DNA from: JASSUD01 sp031963415
GTDB lineage: Bacteria; Pseudomonadota; Gammaproteobacteria; Burkholderiales; Burkholderiaceae
Assembly: GCA_031963415.1 (NCBI GenBank)
Contig: JASSUI010000001.1
Span: 682,001 to 746,000 of the forward strand
Length of the DNA: 64,000 bases
Direction: 5' to 3'
Shown here: positions 26,316-35,700 of the stretch, piece by piece
Position numbering within the stretch: the stretch's first letter is position 1
How the letters are laid out: each line of letters opens with the position of its first letter
Translations under genes and position numbers: made by a program
The notes under the pieces: model-generated
Databases searched by the model: none
Seen by the model: the letters and a program-made list of their open reading frames with translations, nothing else
Told to the model about the DNA's origin: nothing

Positions 26316-27656
26316 TCAAAATTCCTGCAAAGCCCATAGCACGTGCTCACGTACCAACTCGGAGGAAACTTGCGCACGCTTTTGCAAAGCGTCAATCATA
26401 GCGGTACGCTGCTCATTTTGCAGTGGCTGAGTCTCATTCATTGTATTAAACGAGCGCAGCGCATTACCCAAAGCAACCGCGATATTGCGCAGCCACCGCT
26501 CATAACCAATACGGCGAATGGCACTGCCCGCAAGGCGTTCGTTAAATTCTTTTTCTGACCAGTTAAATAAATCTAGTAACGTCGCTTGATCTAATCCGTT
26601 TCGAATCTCGAAATCATTCAGCGTGGCGGCCTGAGCAAATTTATTCCACGGACACACTAACTGGCAATCATCGCAACCATAGATACGATTGCCGATTAAG
26701 GGGCGTAATGCTTCGGGAATACTCCCTTTCAATTCAATGGTTAAATAGGAAATACAACGGCGTGCATCTAAACGATACGGCGCAACAATTGCCTGGGTTG
26801 GACATATATCGATACAACGTGTGCAATGACCACAAGAGCCACTTTTCACTTCAGCTGTCGCTTGACTAGAGGCGGGCACAGCATCATCAGCTGGCTTAGA
26901 CAACGCTTCTTTAGCAAAAATGACGCGCTTTTCAGCATCGGTTGGCAGCGGCAAATCAACGTAAATTTCACCCAAAAAAAACAGCGAACCCGCATCGCGG
27001 TGTAAAAGCAATGTATGTTTACCCCGCCAACCCAGGCCCGCTTTCCGCGCAAGCTCAACTTCAGAAACAGGAGCCGAATCGACGAAAACGCGGTGACCGA
27101 AAGGACCGATCTCCGCAACAATTTGATCAGCCAGCTTCTGTAAGCTTTTGCGCATCACTTTATGATAATCACGCCCTCGCGCATAAATCGAAACAACCGC
27201 TGCATGAGGGTCTTTTAAACGCGCCTCTTCTCGTTCACGGAATTCACGATAACCTTTTGCCTCCTTAGCTGTTGAGGTTACCGGCTGTAATGATTGACTA
27301 GGCACATAAGACATCCGCACCGAGATAACGCGCACTGTGCCTGGTACAAGTTCAGCCGGCCGGGTGCGCTTTGTCCCGTGTTTCGCCATATAATCCATTT
27401 CACCGTGATAGCCAGCTGCGAGCCAAGCGTGTAGCCCTGCCTCAGCATGCGATACATCGATATCGCTAATGCCAACCGCATTAAAACCGAGCGCTTTGCC
27501 CCAGCCCTTGATACGCTGCGCTAATAACGCCAGCATTTGCGTATCCAGGCGAGTAGAAGGTTGCGTCGAAGCAGGCGAGGTAACTGGCTTAGTCATCAGG
27601 TTGGGTTTCAGCAAATTCCTAGGGGCGAGCTGAGGCAGCAAATCAGCTCGCTCCAT
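26316..27656 (-). CDS. queG: epoxyqueuosine reductase QueG
   Basis: QueG performs the last step of queuosine synthesis in tRNA, using cobalamin and two [4Fe-4S] clusters. The clusters are visible as CGHCTRCIDICPTQAI and CDDCQLVCPWNKFA. The cobalamin requirement fits the B12 uptake genes at 55-60 kb. The frame gives 446 residues; an alternative ATG at 27596 (MTKPVTSP) would remove 20 residues and both have weak ribosome binding sites. It is divergent from tsaE. Confidence 0.94.
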   Translation of the reverse strand: MERADLLPQLAPRNLLKPNLMTKPVTSPASTQPSTRLDTQMLALLAQRIKGWGKALGFNAVGISDIDVSHAEAGLHAWLAAGYHGEMDYMAKHGTKRTRPAELVPGTVRVISVRMSYVPSQSLQPVTSTAKEAKGYREFREREEARLKDPHAAVVSIYARGRDYHKVMRKSLQKLADQIVAEIGPFGHRVFVDSAPVSEVELARKAGLGWRGKHTLLLHRDAGSLFFLGEIYVDLPLPTDAEKRVIFAKEALSKPADDAVPASSQATAEVKSGSCGHCTRCIDICPTQAIVAPYRLDARRCISYLTIELKGSIPEALRPLIGNRIYGCDDCQLVCPWNKFAQAATLNDFEIRNGLDQATLLDLFNWSEKEFNERLAGSAIRRIGYERWLRNIAVALGNALRSFNTMNETQPLQNEQRTAMIDALQKRAQVSSELVREHVLWALQEF

Positions 27657-27688
27657 GTTGTGCGAATCATCATATTGCTATTTTAAGC

Positions 27689-28231
27689 ATGCCTTTTATG
27701 TCCGATGTATCCAAGGTATTAAGTCAGCGCCTATTCACGTTGCCTAACGAAGAAGCCACTGAAAAGTTTGGTGCGCACTTCGCGCGCGCGTTACGCGCCT
27801 CATATATTGACCATGCAGCCAGTAATGACAGCGCGTCAACCAGTTTCCAAATTCATTTAATTGGCGAACTCGGGGCAGGTAAAACCGCCCTCACCCGCGC
27901 TACGCTACGGGCACTTGGACATACAGGTCGAGTACGTAGTCCGACTTATACCCTGGTTGAACCCTATACATTGGTAAGCAATGGCCGAGCGCTTAACGTT
28001 TATCATTTTGACCTGTACCGCTTTACCGATCCAGCAGAATGGGCCGACGCGGGCTTTCGTGAATACTTTAACGAATACGCACTCTGTTTAATCGAATGGC
28101 CGCAACAGGCAGGCGCGCTACTAGGCACCCCTGATCTAGCATTTACTTTAGAAGTCATTCCTGAAGGGGGACGCTACCTAACAGCCCACGCATTTAGTGA
28201 AATAGGAAAAGAGTGTCTTAACCAATGCTAA
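27689..28231 (+). CDS. tsaE: tRNA threonylcarbamoyladenosine ATPase TsaE
   Basis: TsaE is the P-loop ATPase that resets the TsaBD complex during t6A modification. The 180-residue protein has Walker A GELGAGKTALTR (about 57-68), RSPTYTLVEPY and the YHFDLYR and LIEWPQ motifs. Its stop overlaps the amiC start by 7 nt. The tsaE-amiC pairing is widespread in proteobacteria. MSDVSK at residue 4 is an equally possible start. Confidence 0.95.
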   Translation: MPFMSDVSKVLSQRLFTLPNEEATEKFGAHFARALRASYIDHAASNDSASTSFQIHLIGELGAGKTALTRATLRALGHTGRVRSPTYTLVEPYTLVSNGRALNVYHFDLYRFTDPAEWADAGFREYFNEYALCLIEWPQQAGALLGTPDLAFTLEVIPEGGRYLTAHAFSEIGKECLNQC

Positions 28232-29679
28232 AAAAACTATTCCGTCCACTCAATTCCACTGTTCTCGCTCCACATAACTGGCAGCGGCGCCAGCTGCTGC
28301 GCGCCGGTGCGGCAATGTTGCTATTAAATGTCGTCTCATTTAAAAATGCTTACGCGAAATCGATTGTCGCAGTGCGTGTATGGCCTGCGCAAGACTATAC
28401 GCGGATTGCCATTGAAGTAGATGAACCTCTCGCTTATAAAGCCCGGATTTTGAAGCAACCCGATCGGATAGTGGTGGACTTAAGCAATCTGAAGCTGGAT
28501 AGCACCTTGCGCGAGCTAGTAGCCAAAATTAAGCCGAACGATCCACAGATTCAAGCTGTACGCGCTGGTCAGTTTGCCCCTGATGTAGTACGACTGGTGT
28601 TTGATTTAAAAGGCGCGGTCAAACCACAGATTTTTACCCTCAACCCGATTGGCGGTTATCGTTACCGGCTTGTACTCGATTTATATCCCGCTGTTGCGCC
28701 TGACCCTTTACTTGAGCTATTAGCTAAAACCGAGCAAAAAGAAGCGGCGCTTGCGAAGCCTAATCAACCGACGCTTAGCGGGCTGCAAACTAAACCTAAG
28801 CTTGATGAAAGCGATGCGTTCTTTGCGCGTTATGCCGGTACAGACAGTACATCCGCTACTGCCTCGGATAAAGATAAATTAGATCGCAAAACACCTCCCC
28901 CTCCTGGTGCCAGCGCTGGCGATGACAAATATAGACTCAGCGCGCGCGCACCTAAACAGCCGCGTATTCTGCGTCTGCTCACCGTCGCGATTGACCCTGG
29001 TCACGGTGGTGAAGACCCTGGCGCCATTGGACACAGTGGAGTAAAGGAAAAAGATGTCGTGTTAGATATCGGACGTCGGCTACGGGAAAAAATCGACGCT
29101 CAACCCAATATGCGCGCGATGATGACACGCGATGATGACTATTTCGTGCCACTTCATGTACGTGTGCAAAAAGCCCGTCGAGTTAACGCTGACCTGTTCG
29201 TCTCCATCCATGCTGATGCTTTTATCAAGCCAGAGGCAAATGGCTCATCAGTATTTGCGCTCTCCACCACTGGCGCTTCCAGTACAGCGGCTAAATGGAT
29301 GGCGAATAAAGAAAACGCATCCGACTTAATTGGTGGCGTCAACATTAAAAGCCGCGACCAAAGCATCACCCACGCACTGCTTGATATGTCGACCACCGCG
29401 CAAATTAAAGACAGCATGCGCTACGGCCAATTTGTACTGAAGGAAATTGGACAAATTAACAAACTACACAAAGGCTCAGTCGAACAAGCTGGGTTTGCCG
29501 TTTTAAAAGCACCTGATATTCCCTCTGTGCTTGTTGAAACGGCCTTCTTAAGCAATCCAGCTGAAGAAGCTAAACTAAAAAGCAGCGCTTATCGGGAGCA
29601 GATGGCTGAAGCTATTTTGCGCGGCATTAAACGTTACTTTGCTGCGAACCCGCCGCTTGCTAAGAGTCGTATGACTTAG
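28225..29679 (+). CDS. amiC: N-acetylmuramoyl-L-alanine amidase AmiC
   Basis: This septal peptidoglycan amidase cuts stem peptides during cell separation. The 484-residue protein has a twin-arginine-type signal (QRRQLLRAGAAMLLLN, residues 22-37), an AMIN domain (VAVRVWPAQDYTRIAIEVDEP) and a C-terminal zinc Amidase_3 domain (AIDPGHGGEDPGAIG; SIHADAF; LVETAFLSNPAEE). The linker between is long and charged. It overlaps tsaE. Confidence 0.96.
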   Translation: MLKKLFRPLNSTVLAPHNWQRRQLLRAGAAMLLLNVVSFKNAYAKSIVAVRVWPAQDYTRIAIEVDEPLAYKARILKQPDRIVVDLSNLKLDSTLRELVAKIKPNDPQIQAVRAGQFAPDVVRLVFDLKGAVKPQIFTLNPIGGYRYRLVLDLYPAVAPDPLLELLAKTEQKEAALAKPNQPTLSGLQTKPKLDESDAFFARYAGTDSTSATASDKDKLDRKTPPPPGASAGDDKYRLSARAPKQPRILRLLTVAIDPGHGGEDPGAIGHSGVKEKDVVLDIGRRLREKIDAQPNMRAMMTRDDDYFVPLHVRVQKARRVNADLFVSIHADAFIKPEANGSSVFALSTTGASSTAAKWMANKENASDLIGGVNIKSRDQSITHALLDMSTTAQIKDSMRYGQFVLKEIGQINKLHKGSVEQAGFAVLKAPDIPSVLVETAFLSNPAEEAKLKSSAYREQMAEAILRGIKRYFAANPPLAKSRMT

Positions 29680-29720
29680 AGCCGGCTTACGATTTCCCGA
29701 GAAAAAAACATTAGGGTTAT

Positions 29721-29767
29721 TTGGCATGCATGTTGGGGTGAGGCATGGGCGCTAACATGCATGCCAA
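29721..29767. terminator. perfect palindrome between convergent amiC and dedA
   Basis: The arms of this 14-bp inverted repeat (29721-29734 and 29754-29767, TTGGCATGCATGTT and its complement) enclose a 19-nt loop containing GGGGTGAGG. It has no clear T-run, so it may be a bidirectional transcription barrier or a member of the second dispersed repeat family. Confidence 0.5.
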
Positions 29768-29816
29768 CAGCCTTTATTGGGATTCTCTGGGAAACCGGGA
29801 GCCCATTCTTAGAGTT

Positions 29817-30473
29817 TTACTCTCGCGTACGACGTAACTTTTGGTGTACCCACCTGAAAAGCCAACCGATAAGCAAAGGGAAAACCGCTGCGCTAATCCC
29901 AGCTAACACGATGACATTCAGATATTTTTTGATAAATGGCAAATTGCCGAAGAAATAGCCGGCAAGAACTAAGCTGAAAACCCACAGCAATGCGCCTAAT
30001 ACGTTAAACATTTGAAATCTGCCTAAACGCATGCCACCCACGCCCGCCACAAAAGGAGCAAAGGTCCGCACGATTGGCATAAAACGCGCCAGCACAATCG
30101 TTTTGCCTCCATGTCGCTCATAAAAATTGTGTGTTTTTAAAAGCGCAGCCTGATCTAGCCAACGCCAATGCGCATCGAATACCTTTGGCCCGATAAAGCA
30201 ACCGATATGATAATTAAGTGTATTGCCAAGCACTGCTGCAATTAACAACAGCGTAATTAATAAAGGCAAAGACATCATCCCTGTTGCGCAAAAAGCACCG
30301 CCAACAAAAAGCAACGTATCTCCTGGCAAAAACGGCATCACCACGAGGCCCGTCTCACAAAACACAATCGCAAACAGCACCACATACACCCATGCCCCAT
30401 ATTGCTGAATGAAGTCCCCTAAAAAGCGATCGATATGCAGCAACATTTGCGCGAACTGAAGTAACGTCTCCAA
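29817..30473 (-). CDS. DedA/VTT family membrane protein
   Basis: This 218-residue inner-membrane protein has about five hydrophobic segments and the DedA signatures PFLPGDTLLFVGGAFCATG and ARFMPIVRTFAPFVAGVGGM. The family supports membrane homeostasis and undecaprenyl-phosphate or phospholipid translocation. It is convergent with amiC. Upstream sequence (30474-30725) carries the tRNA-Ala promoter region; no ORF is supported there. Confidence 0.92.
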   Translation of the reverse strand: METLLQFAQMLLHIDRFLGDFIQQYGAWVYVVLFAIVFCETGLVVMPFLPGDTLLFVGGAFCATGMMSLPLLITLLLIAAVLGNTLNYHIGCFIGPKVFDAHWRWLDQAALLKTHNFYERHGGKTIVLARFMPIVRTFAPFVAGVGGMRLGRFQMFNVLGALLWVFSLVLAGYFFGNLPFIKKYLNVIVLAGISAAVFPLLIGWLFRWVHQKLRRTRE

Positions 30474-30725
30474 TCATTTCTCCTAACTTTTAAAATATAG
30501 CGCTCACTATCATACCGAAAACACAACAGGGCAACGCCTCGGTGATTTATTTTCAGATTTTAGGGAGCAGGAAGATCACCTTTTTATTTGCATCGGCCCT
30601 GCTCGGATAAGCTTAGATTAAGCACGAGAGTATTTACAAAATCAGCCGCGCTCTTTAGAATCGCGCCTTCTATCACTTATTTCCTACATAGCTTTTGAGG
30701 CGTTTAGGGAATCAGTTCTGGAAAC

Positions 30726-30801
<76 letters not shown>

Positions 30802-31278
30802 ATAAAATCAAGGGTCTTGGCCAAATGACCCTAGAACGTTCTAATATTCATTGCGAATTTTGCGTAAAAAGCGTTCTATCTTCCTCAGCAATAGGGGATT
30901 CTTTTCGTTCTACTTTCACTGCCTGTCATATCAAATTTGGTATGGGCGCAACTTGCTCGCGCGAGGTAATGAACAATACATCGCTGCCTCTGCTTGAACA
31001 GTTTGCCTCCGTTTGCCCCGGGTTATTGAGAAGTTGCCCTTTTTATTTACCCCTCCCTGGGAAAATCTAGGCATCACCTGATTCCTGCTGCTGCCTCTTA
31101 TCTCTAGTATTCGTCTGAAACTCATTTTCTGTCTTGCTTCTCGCTGAAATGTGATCGGCGGTGTGCTGTTTATTCATCAGCGCAGCCGTTTTGCCTGCTC
31201 CTGAGAATGGGCGTCCTCCCTTCCTGATGATTGGCGTGAGACAGTCAATGATTAAAAACAAAACGAATAAGGACAACC
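30802..31278. other. island left flank, repeated segment
   Basis: After the tRNA the sequence ATAAAATCAAGGGTCT and the following stretch of about 140 bp (GTTCTAATATTCATTGC, AAAAGCGTTCTA, TTCCTCAGCAAT) recur with divergence after 37531 and in part at about 44046. ORFs here that run through the tRNA are spurious. The ribosome binding site AAGGA for the next gene is at its end. Confidence 0.6.
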
Positions 31279-32577
31279 ATGCTCTCCCGTCTCACAGCAA
31301 GAATAACGGAATCTCGGCAACCCAAAGAAAATGCGCTAGAGCGTGCAAAAAAATGCCTAGAAGACGCCAAGCAGCAAAAAGAGGCAGGCAAAAACGACGA
31401 CGCACTGCGCAGCCTAATTCAAGCCAAAGCGGCCTTTAAAACACAGCTTAAAAGTGGCGTGCAAATCGTCGAAACCAAGCGCTTATTGGCCGAACTCCAT
31501 CAGCTGCGTGCGCAGATTTTGCCCTTAACCCGTGACTTCACCATTGAGCAGGTACGCCAAAGCTATGTCAAAGCACAAGCCTACTCGCCTGATACGGCAC
31601 AGCAAGAAGCAATACAAGCCGGCTTAGATAAGCTAGCACGCCCCCAAAACGCAACCCCCATCCAAAGAAGAGCGACTATTCTTCCTTCCACTGTGCTGCC
31701 TGCGCCAGTGTTAGCAAAGGGGTTGCCTTCTCCTTTTTTTAGATCATCTTCGTCGCGCTCGCCGGTAGCACACGATTATCAGCTGGTGGAACCCAATGCA
31801 ATTCAAAATACGCGGCATCTCGCGTGGTGTTTGCAGCAAACACATCAAGATAAGACACAACATCAACAACACTATGCGCTTGCGCGTGAAGTCGTCGAAC
31901 GCTTTGCTCAGCGTGCGGGCAAAGATTTAACCTGTCTGCAAGAAGCTGCCGAATTAGCAGCGGTGCCTTCTTTAGAAATTTATCGACGGTTAATTACGCA
32001 TACCGTCGCGGCGCTCAATCCCACGCAACATGCGACGCTTGATATGGGTGTGGTACAAGGCCTGGCCGCCATCGTGCGTCAATGCCCAGAAGCATTACTC
32101 AAAAAAGACGGCGGCATACGCGGCGACACCTGGATCAGTGTCTTAAGCGTGTTAATCACGCGTCTTGATACCGTCTACAAGGGGCAACCTGAACTCGTCA
32201 GAGAACTCATCGAGGCCATCTCGCAATTGCTCGATGCGATGGTGCAAGCTGGCGTATCAGGGATTAGTCGATTGCAGTTGCAAAAACCCTTAGCTGATCT
32301 TTTAGGTGGCGCACTGAATCCTCATCAAGATCAGGAACTCGCTTGGCACATTCATTATGCGCGCGAAGCGCTCACGTATCTCCCCAATGACGAGAGTCGA
32401 GGGGAGACCGTGTTGCGCTGTCTCTTCTCAGCAGGCAAAGGCGTGTTGAGCCTAGCCAGTGCCATCAAAAATTGCGATGTGGATAAATTATTAAAGAGCT
32501 TTGATTCTTTTGAGGAAATCTATGCCGGGGTGCGTGAGGTAGCCACCTCTGTCGTCGACTTGAATGCCGCTATCTAA
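31279..32577 (+). CDS. N-terminal fragment of a NACHT/WD40 protein
   Basis: This 432-residue mostly helical segment has no recognised domain. It has a lysine-rich coiled region at the start (ALERAKKCLEDAKQQKEAG, TPR-like). It ends at TAA (32575-32577) and the same frame resumes immediately (DVQAMVESLGE), so the stop looks like a nonsense mutation in a longer gene. AAGGA lies 6 nt upstream of the ATG. It is the first of four pieces that together would make a protein of about 1450 residues: helical domain, NACHT NTPase, pentapeptide repeats, WD40 blades and tail. Confidence 0.7.
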   Translation: MLSRLTARITESRQPKENALERAKKCLEDAKQQKEAGKNDDALRSLIQAKAAFKTQLKSGVQIVETKRLLAELHQLRAQILPLTRDFTIEQVRQSYVKAQAYSPDTAQQEAIQAGLDKLARPQNATPIQRRATILPSTVLPAPVLAKGLPSPFFRSSSSRSPVAHDYQLVEPNAIQNTRHLAWCLQQTHQDKTQHQQHYALAREVVERFAQRAGKDLTCLQEAAELAAVPSLEIYRRLITHTVAALNPTQHATLDMGVVQGLAAIVRQCPEALLKKDGGIRGDTWISVLSVLITRLDTVYKGQPELVRELIEAISQLLDAMVQAGVSGISRLQLQKPLADLLGGALNPHQDQELAWHIHYAREALTYLPNDESRGETVLRCLFSAGKGVLSLASAIKNCDVDKLLKSFDSFEEIYAGVREVATSVVDLNAAI

Positions 32578-32589
32578 GATGTTCAAGCC

Positions 32590-32895
32590 ATGGTCGAGTC
32601 ATTGGGGGAAATCAACACCACCTACGCAGAGCGCAATCGTCAGCGCGGCTGGTATACCGCCTTGCAGTGTTTGGATATGTTGATCGAGAACAAAGAGTGG
32701 GACAAATTCGAGCAGTTTGTTCGCCGCAGTCACTATCGTCAGCACGTCTTCTTTTTACAAGGCGTATGCCAGCGGCTTGAGCGTATTGTTTGTGTTGAAG
32801 ACGATCTGAAGATTCAAACACAAGCGATTCTGTTTCTGAAGAGTTTAGAAGATAAAGCCACCGCGCAATGGTGCGCTCGCACAGGATGGCGGTAA
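32590..32895 (+). pseudogene. second fragment of the NACHT/WD40 gene
   Basis: These 101 residues are in the same frame as the upstream piece. The fragment ends at a TAA after CARTGWR. Homologous-looking sequence continues in the +1 frame (ALAQDGGKPSTAQADIERV) into the NACHT piece, so a frameshift lies near 32860-32880. It is not expected to be functional alone. Confidence 0.7.
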
Positions 32896-32935
32896 GCCCT
32901 CCACGGCGCAAGCTGATATCGAGCGCGTTCAGCAA

Positions 32936-34624
32936 ATGGCACAGGCAAGCTTAGCGCGGTTAGATAAGCGAGCCAATCAAACACAGGGTCTCGCGGATAT
33001 CGATTTCTTTGACGATTGGTATGCGCTGAGCAAAGACAACCTCAGCACGCAACTCCTACAAGCAGCACGCCGTAAGCTAGACAAATCTGTCACCAAGCAA
33101 TTATTCGACACCTTGGCAAAGCATATTCAGAAATTAGGCACGGATTATTTAGGTGGATTAGAACAAGATCAAGAAATCAAAGATGCGCTCGCCAACTATG
33201 TGCCGCCTGAAGGGATGACTTTGCGCGGTGACACCCGTTTTGATTTAGCCGAGAAAATCCAAGCTTTCTTGGATTCCGATAAAAAATCATTATTGCTGTT
33301 AGGTGAAGCAGGTGCGGGTAAATCGACATTGAATCGACACTTTGCCCGTCATTTATGGCAAGCCTATCTGGAAGCGAAGAAACCTGAAGAGCAGGCGATT
33401 CCGGTTTTTATTGCGCTCTCCAGTCTACCCACCACCTCCCCCAACCTTGTCAACACGTTCTTTAAACAACAAGGTTTTACCGAAGAACAGATTCATACCT
33501 TACAAACCCAGCATCGCTTTGTACTGATTTTAGATGGATTTGATGAAATTGAAGATCGGCATCGGGACTTCTACAAAGATAATCAACTCGCGGCATGGCA
33601 GCACGCCAAAATTATTATCAGTAGCCGCCCGGAATATTTAGGTTCTGGCTATCAATACAAATTTCATCCATCGGGTGAACCTAACGCGCTCCAAGAATAT
33701 CGTCTAGCGCCTTTCTCACCCGCGACGATTGCGCGTTATGTTGAGCAATACTGTAAAAATCACCCTCACGCCACCTGGTCTGCCAAACACTATCAAAAAG
33801 CCTTGAAAGAACCGAATTTACAGGCGTTAGTGAGTAATCCGTTTTTACTCAAAATGACGGTCAGTGAGTTGCCCAATTTAAGTGCGACGGATGGACAAGG
33901 GCCTCGTTTAACTCGGTTATCGCTATATGCGCAATTTGTGAAGAGTTGGTTTGCACGTTCACAGCAACGTTTAGCACATATTCGACTCGATGCAAAAGAA
34001 AAGGAAGAGTTTAAGCGTTTAGAGGAAGAAGGCTTTGATGCCCATCAGATGGATTTCAGTCAAGAACTCGCGATCCACATGTATCAAGCAGGGGAAGTCG
34101 TCAGTAGCTATACAAAGACGACCTCCTCTTTCAGAGGAAAAAGCAAAACGCATAACGAACCGGATTGGCACGCAGCTTTGTTAGGCAATGACTCTATTGA
34201 AACCAAACTTAAGCGGCTGAATGCGCCGCTGATTGTCCAAGATAAAGCCAATGGGGCCAGTAAAACCTATCGCTTTATCCATAAGTCCTTACGCGATTAC
34301 TTTGTCGCACGAACATTATGGGAGGAGTTCGATGAACCGCATGAATTGCCCTTTTCTTCTCAGTTTAACACCCTAAATCTCGTCGATGATCCAGCGATAT
34401 TGGATTTTTTGTCAGAAAAAGTCAAACAAGCGCCGGCATTTAAGGCGCAACTTCTAAACTTGATTGAACGGACAAAGACAGAGGCTGAATTTGCCCAAGG
34501 CGGGGCCAATGCGATCACGGTATTAGTCAGAGCGGGAGTGCAGTTCAATGGCGCTGATCTGAAAGGTATCCGGATTCCTGGCGCGGATCTCAGTTATGGG
34601 GTATTCGATACCGCCCAGTTATAA
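32936..34624 (+). CDS. NACHT NTPase fragment with pentapeptide start
   Basis: This 562-residue STAND-type NTPase has Walker A GEAGAGKST (residues 123-131) and Walker B VLILDGFDE (196-204), followed by a winged-helix/helical region. It then has the linker shared with the neighbouring WD40 proteins (LLNLIERTKTE, GIRIPGADLSYGVFD). It ends at TAA (34622-34624) exactly where paralogues continue into GADL pentapeptide repeats. NACHT proteins in bacteria are often antiphage sensors. The reading frame continues in the next piece, so the stop is probably secondary. Confidence 0.8.
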   Translation: MAQASLARLDKRANQTQGLADIDFFDDWYALSKDNLSTQLLQAARRKLDKSVTKQLFDTLAKHIQKLGTDYLGGLEQDQEIKDALANYVPPEGMTLRGDTRFDLAEKIQAFLDSDKKSLLLLGEAGAGKSTLNRHFARHLWQAYLEAKKPEEQAIPVFIALSSLPTTSPNLVNTFFKQQGFTEEQIHTLQTQHRFVLILDGFDEIEDRHRDFYKDNQLAAWQHAKIIISSRPEYLGSGYQYKFHPSGEPNALQEYRLAPFSPATIARYVEQYCKNHPHATWSAKHYQKALKEPNLQALVSNPFLLKMTVSELPNLSATDGQGPRLTRLSLYAQFVKSWFARSQQRLAHIRLDAKEKEEFKRLEEEGFDAHQMDFSQELAIHMYQAGEVVSSYTKTTSSFRGKSKTHNEPDWHAALLGNDSIETKLKRLNAPLIVQDKANGASKTYRFIHKSLRDYFVARTLWEEFDEPHELPFSSQFNTLNLVDDPAILDFLSEKVKQAPAFKAQLLNLIERTKTEAEFAQGGANAITVLVRAGVQFNGADLKGIRIPGADLSYGVFDTAQL

Positions 34625-34693
34625 GGCGCCGATCTGAGCCAAGTCAATCTGCGCAATAGTTGGCTGCGCCAAGCCAATTTAAGCGGGGCCAAG

Positions 34694-35617
34694 ATGGAAG
34701 GGGTGCAGTTTGGGGAATGGCCGTATCTGCAGGAAGAGAGCGCAGTGACCTCCTGCGCGTATTCACCGGATAGGAAAACGTGTGCGGTGGGACTTGGCAA
34801 TGGCAACATCAGTGTCTATGCGACATCGAATTGGGAAAAAGTCCACACTTTACAAGGGCATACCTCCTCTGTGATGAGCGTGGTGTATTCGCCCAGTGGT
34901 GCGCAGATCGCATCAAGCAGTTCTGACAAGACGGTGCGGCTGTGGGACGCCAAAACCGGCGAAAGCGTGATCACATTACAAGGGCATACCCACCCTGTTA
35001 GGAGCGTGGTGTATTCGCCCAGTGGGGCGCAGATCGCTTCGGGAAGTGTAGACAAGACAGTGCGGCTGTGGGACGCGAAAACCGGCGAAAGCGCGATCAC
35101 ATTACGAGGACATACCGACGCTGTGATGAGCGTGGTGTATTCGCCCAGTGGCGCGCAGATCGCTTCGGGAAGTGAGGACAATACGGTGCGGCTGTGGGAT
35201 ACCGCCTCGGGTCAGTGTTTAGCGGTGATACGAGGTTTTGGTGGGCCAGTCACTAGCGCTGACTGGCGGGTAGCGCCTACTGGCACTTATTTGGTCACGG
35301 GCTGTGCCGATCACTCTGTTCGCGTATGGCAAGTCATAGAAGAGAATGGGGAATATCAAGTACGTTTGCATTGGAGTTCAACGCATGACAGACTGAATGT
35401 GTCGAATACCTCTATCCAAGGTGTACAAGGCTTAAGTCTGATGAATCAAAAACTCTTGCAGCAGCGCGGCGCCGTCGGTGAGCCATCCCCGTCTTCCAAT
35501 GATGGTACTGAAACGTTGGACAATGCTTCTGCGTCACCCGCCAACCTTCTCACTGAGCAAACAACAAGCCCTGTTTCCTCGCGTAACCAGCCATCCCCAT
35601 TTGCTAAGCTTGCCTAA
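34694..35617 (+). CDS. WD40 C-terminal fragment of the NACHT protein
   Basis: This 307-residue segment is in the same frame as the NACHT piece; the 69 nt between them encode pentapeptide repeats (GADLSQVNL, LSGAKMEG). It has five WD40 blades, of which three are near-identical at the DNA level with a 126-bp period (about 34849-35220). It ends with the tail module shared by the other WD40 proteins (LHWSS..D.LNVS, GLSLMNQKLLQQRGA). Five blades are too few for a closed propeller, suggesting blade loss. Confidence 0.75.
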   Translation: MEGVQFGEWPYLQEESAVTSCAYSPDRKTCAVGLGNGNISVYATSNWEKVHTLQGHTSSVMSVVYSPSGAQIASSSSDKTVRLWDAKTGESVITLQGHTHPVRSVVYSPSGAQIASGSVDKTVRLWDAKTGESAITLRGHTDAVMSVVYSPSGAQIASGSEDNTVRLWDTASGQCLAVIRGFGGPVTSADWRVAPTGTYLVTGCADHSVRVWQVIEENGEYQVRLHWSSTHDRLNVSNTSIQGVQGLSLMNQKLLQQRGAVGEPSPSSNDGTETLDNASASPANLLTEQTTSPVSSRNQPSPFAKLA

Positions 35618-35640
35618 CAGCGTCATCACAGGTGAATCGA

Positions 35641-35685
35641 GATTGCCTATTTCTGTTTTTCTACGATCAACGGAAATAGGCAATC
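35641..35685. terminator. bidirectional hairpin between convergent genes
   Basis: A perfect 13-bp stem (GATTGCCTATTTC / GAAATAGGCAATC) with a 19-nt loop lies between the WD40 fragment and the toxin gene stop codons. Confidence 0.6.
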
Positions 35686-35700
35686 CTTTCAGCCAGCCAA

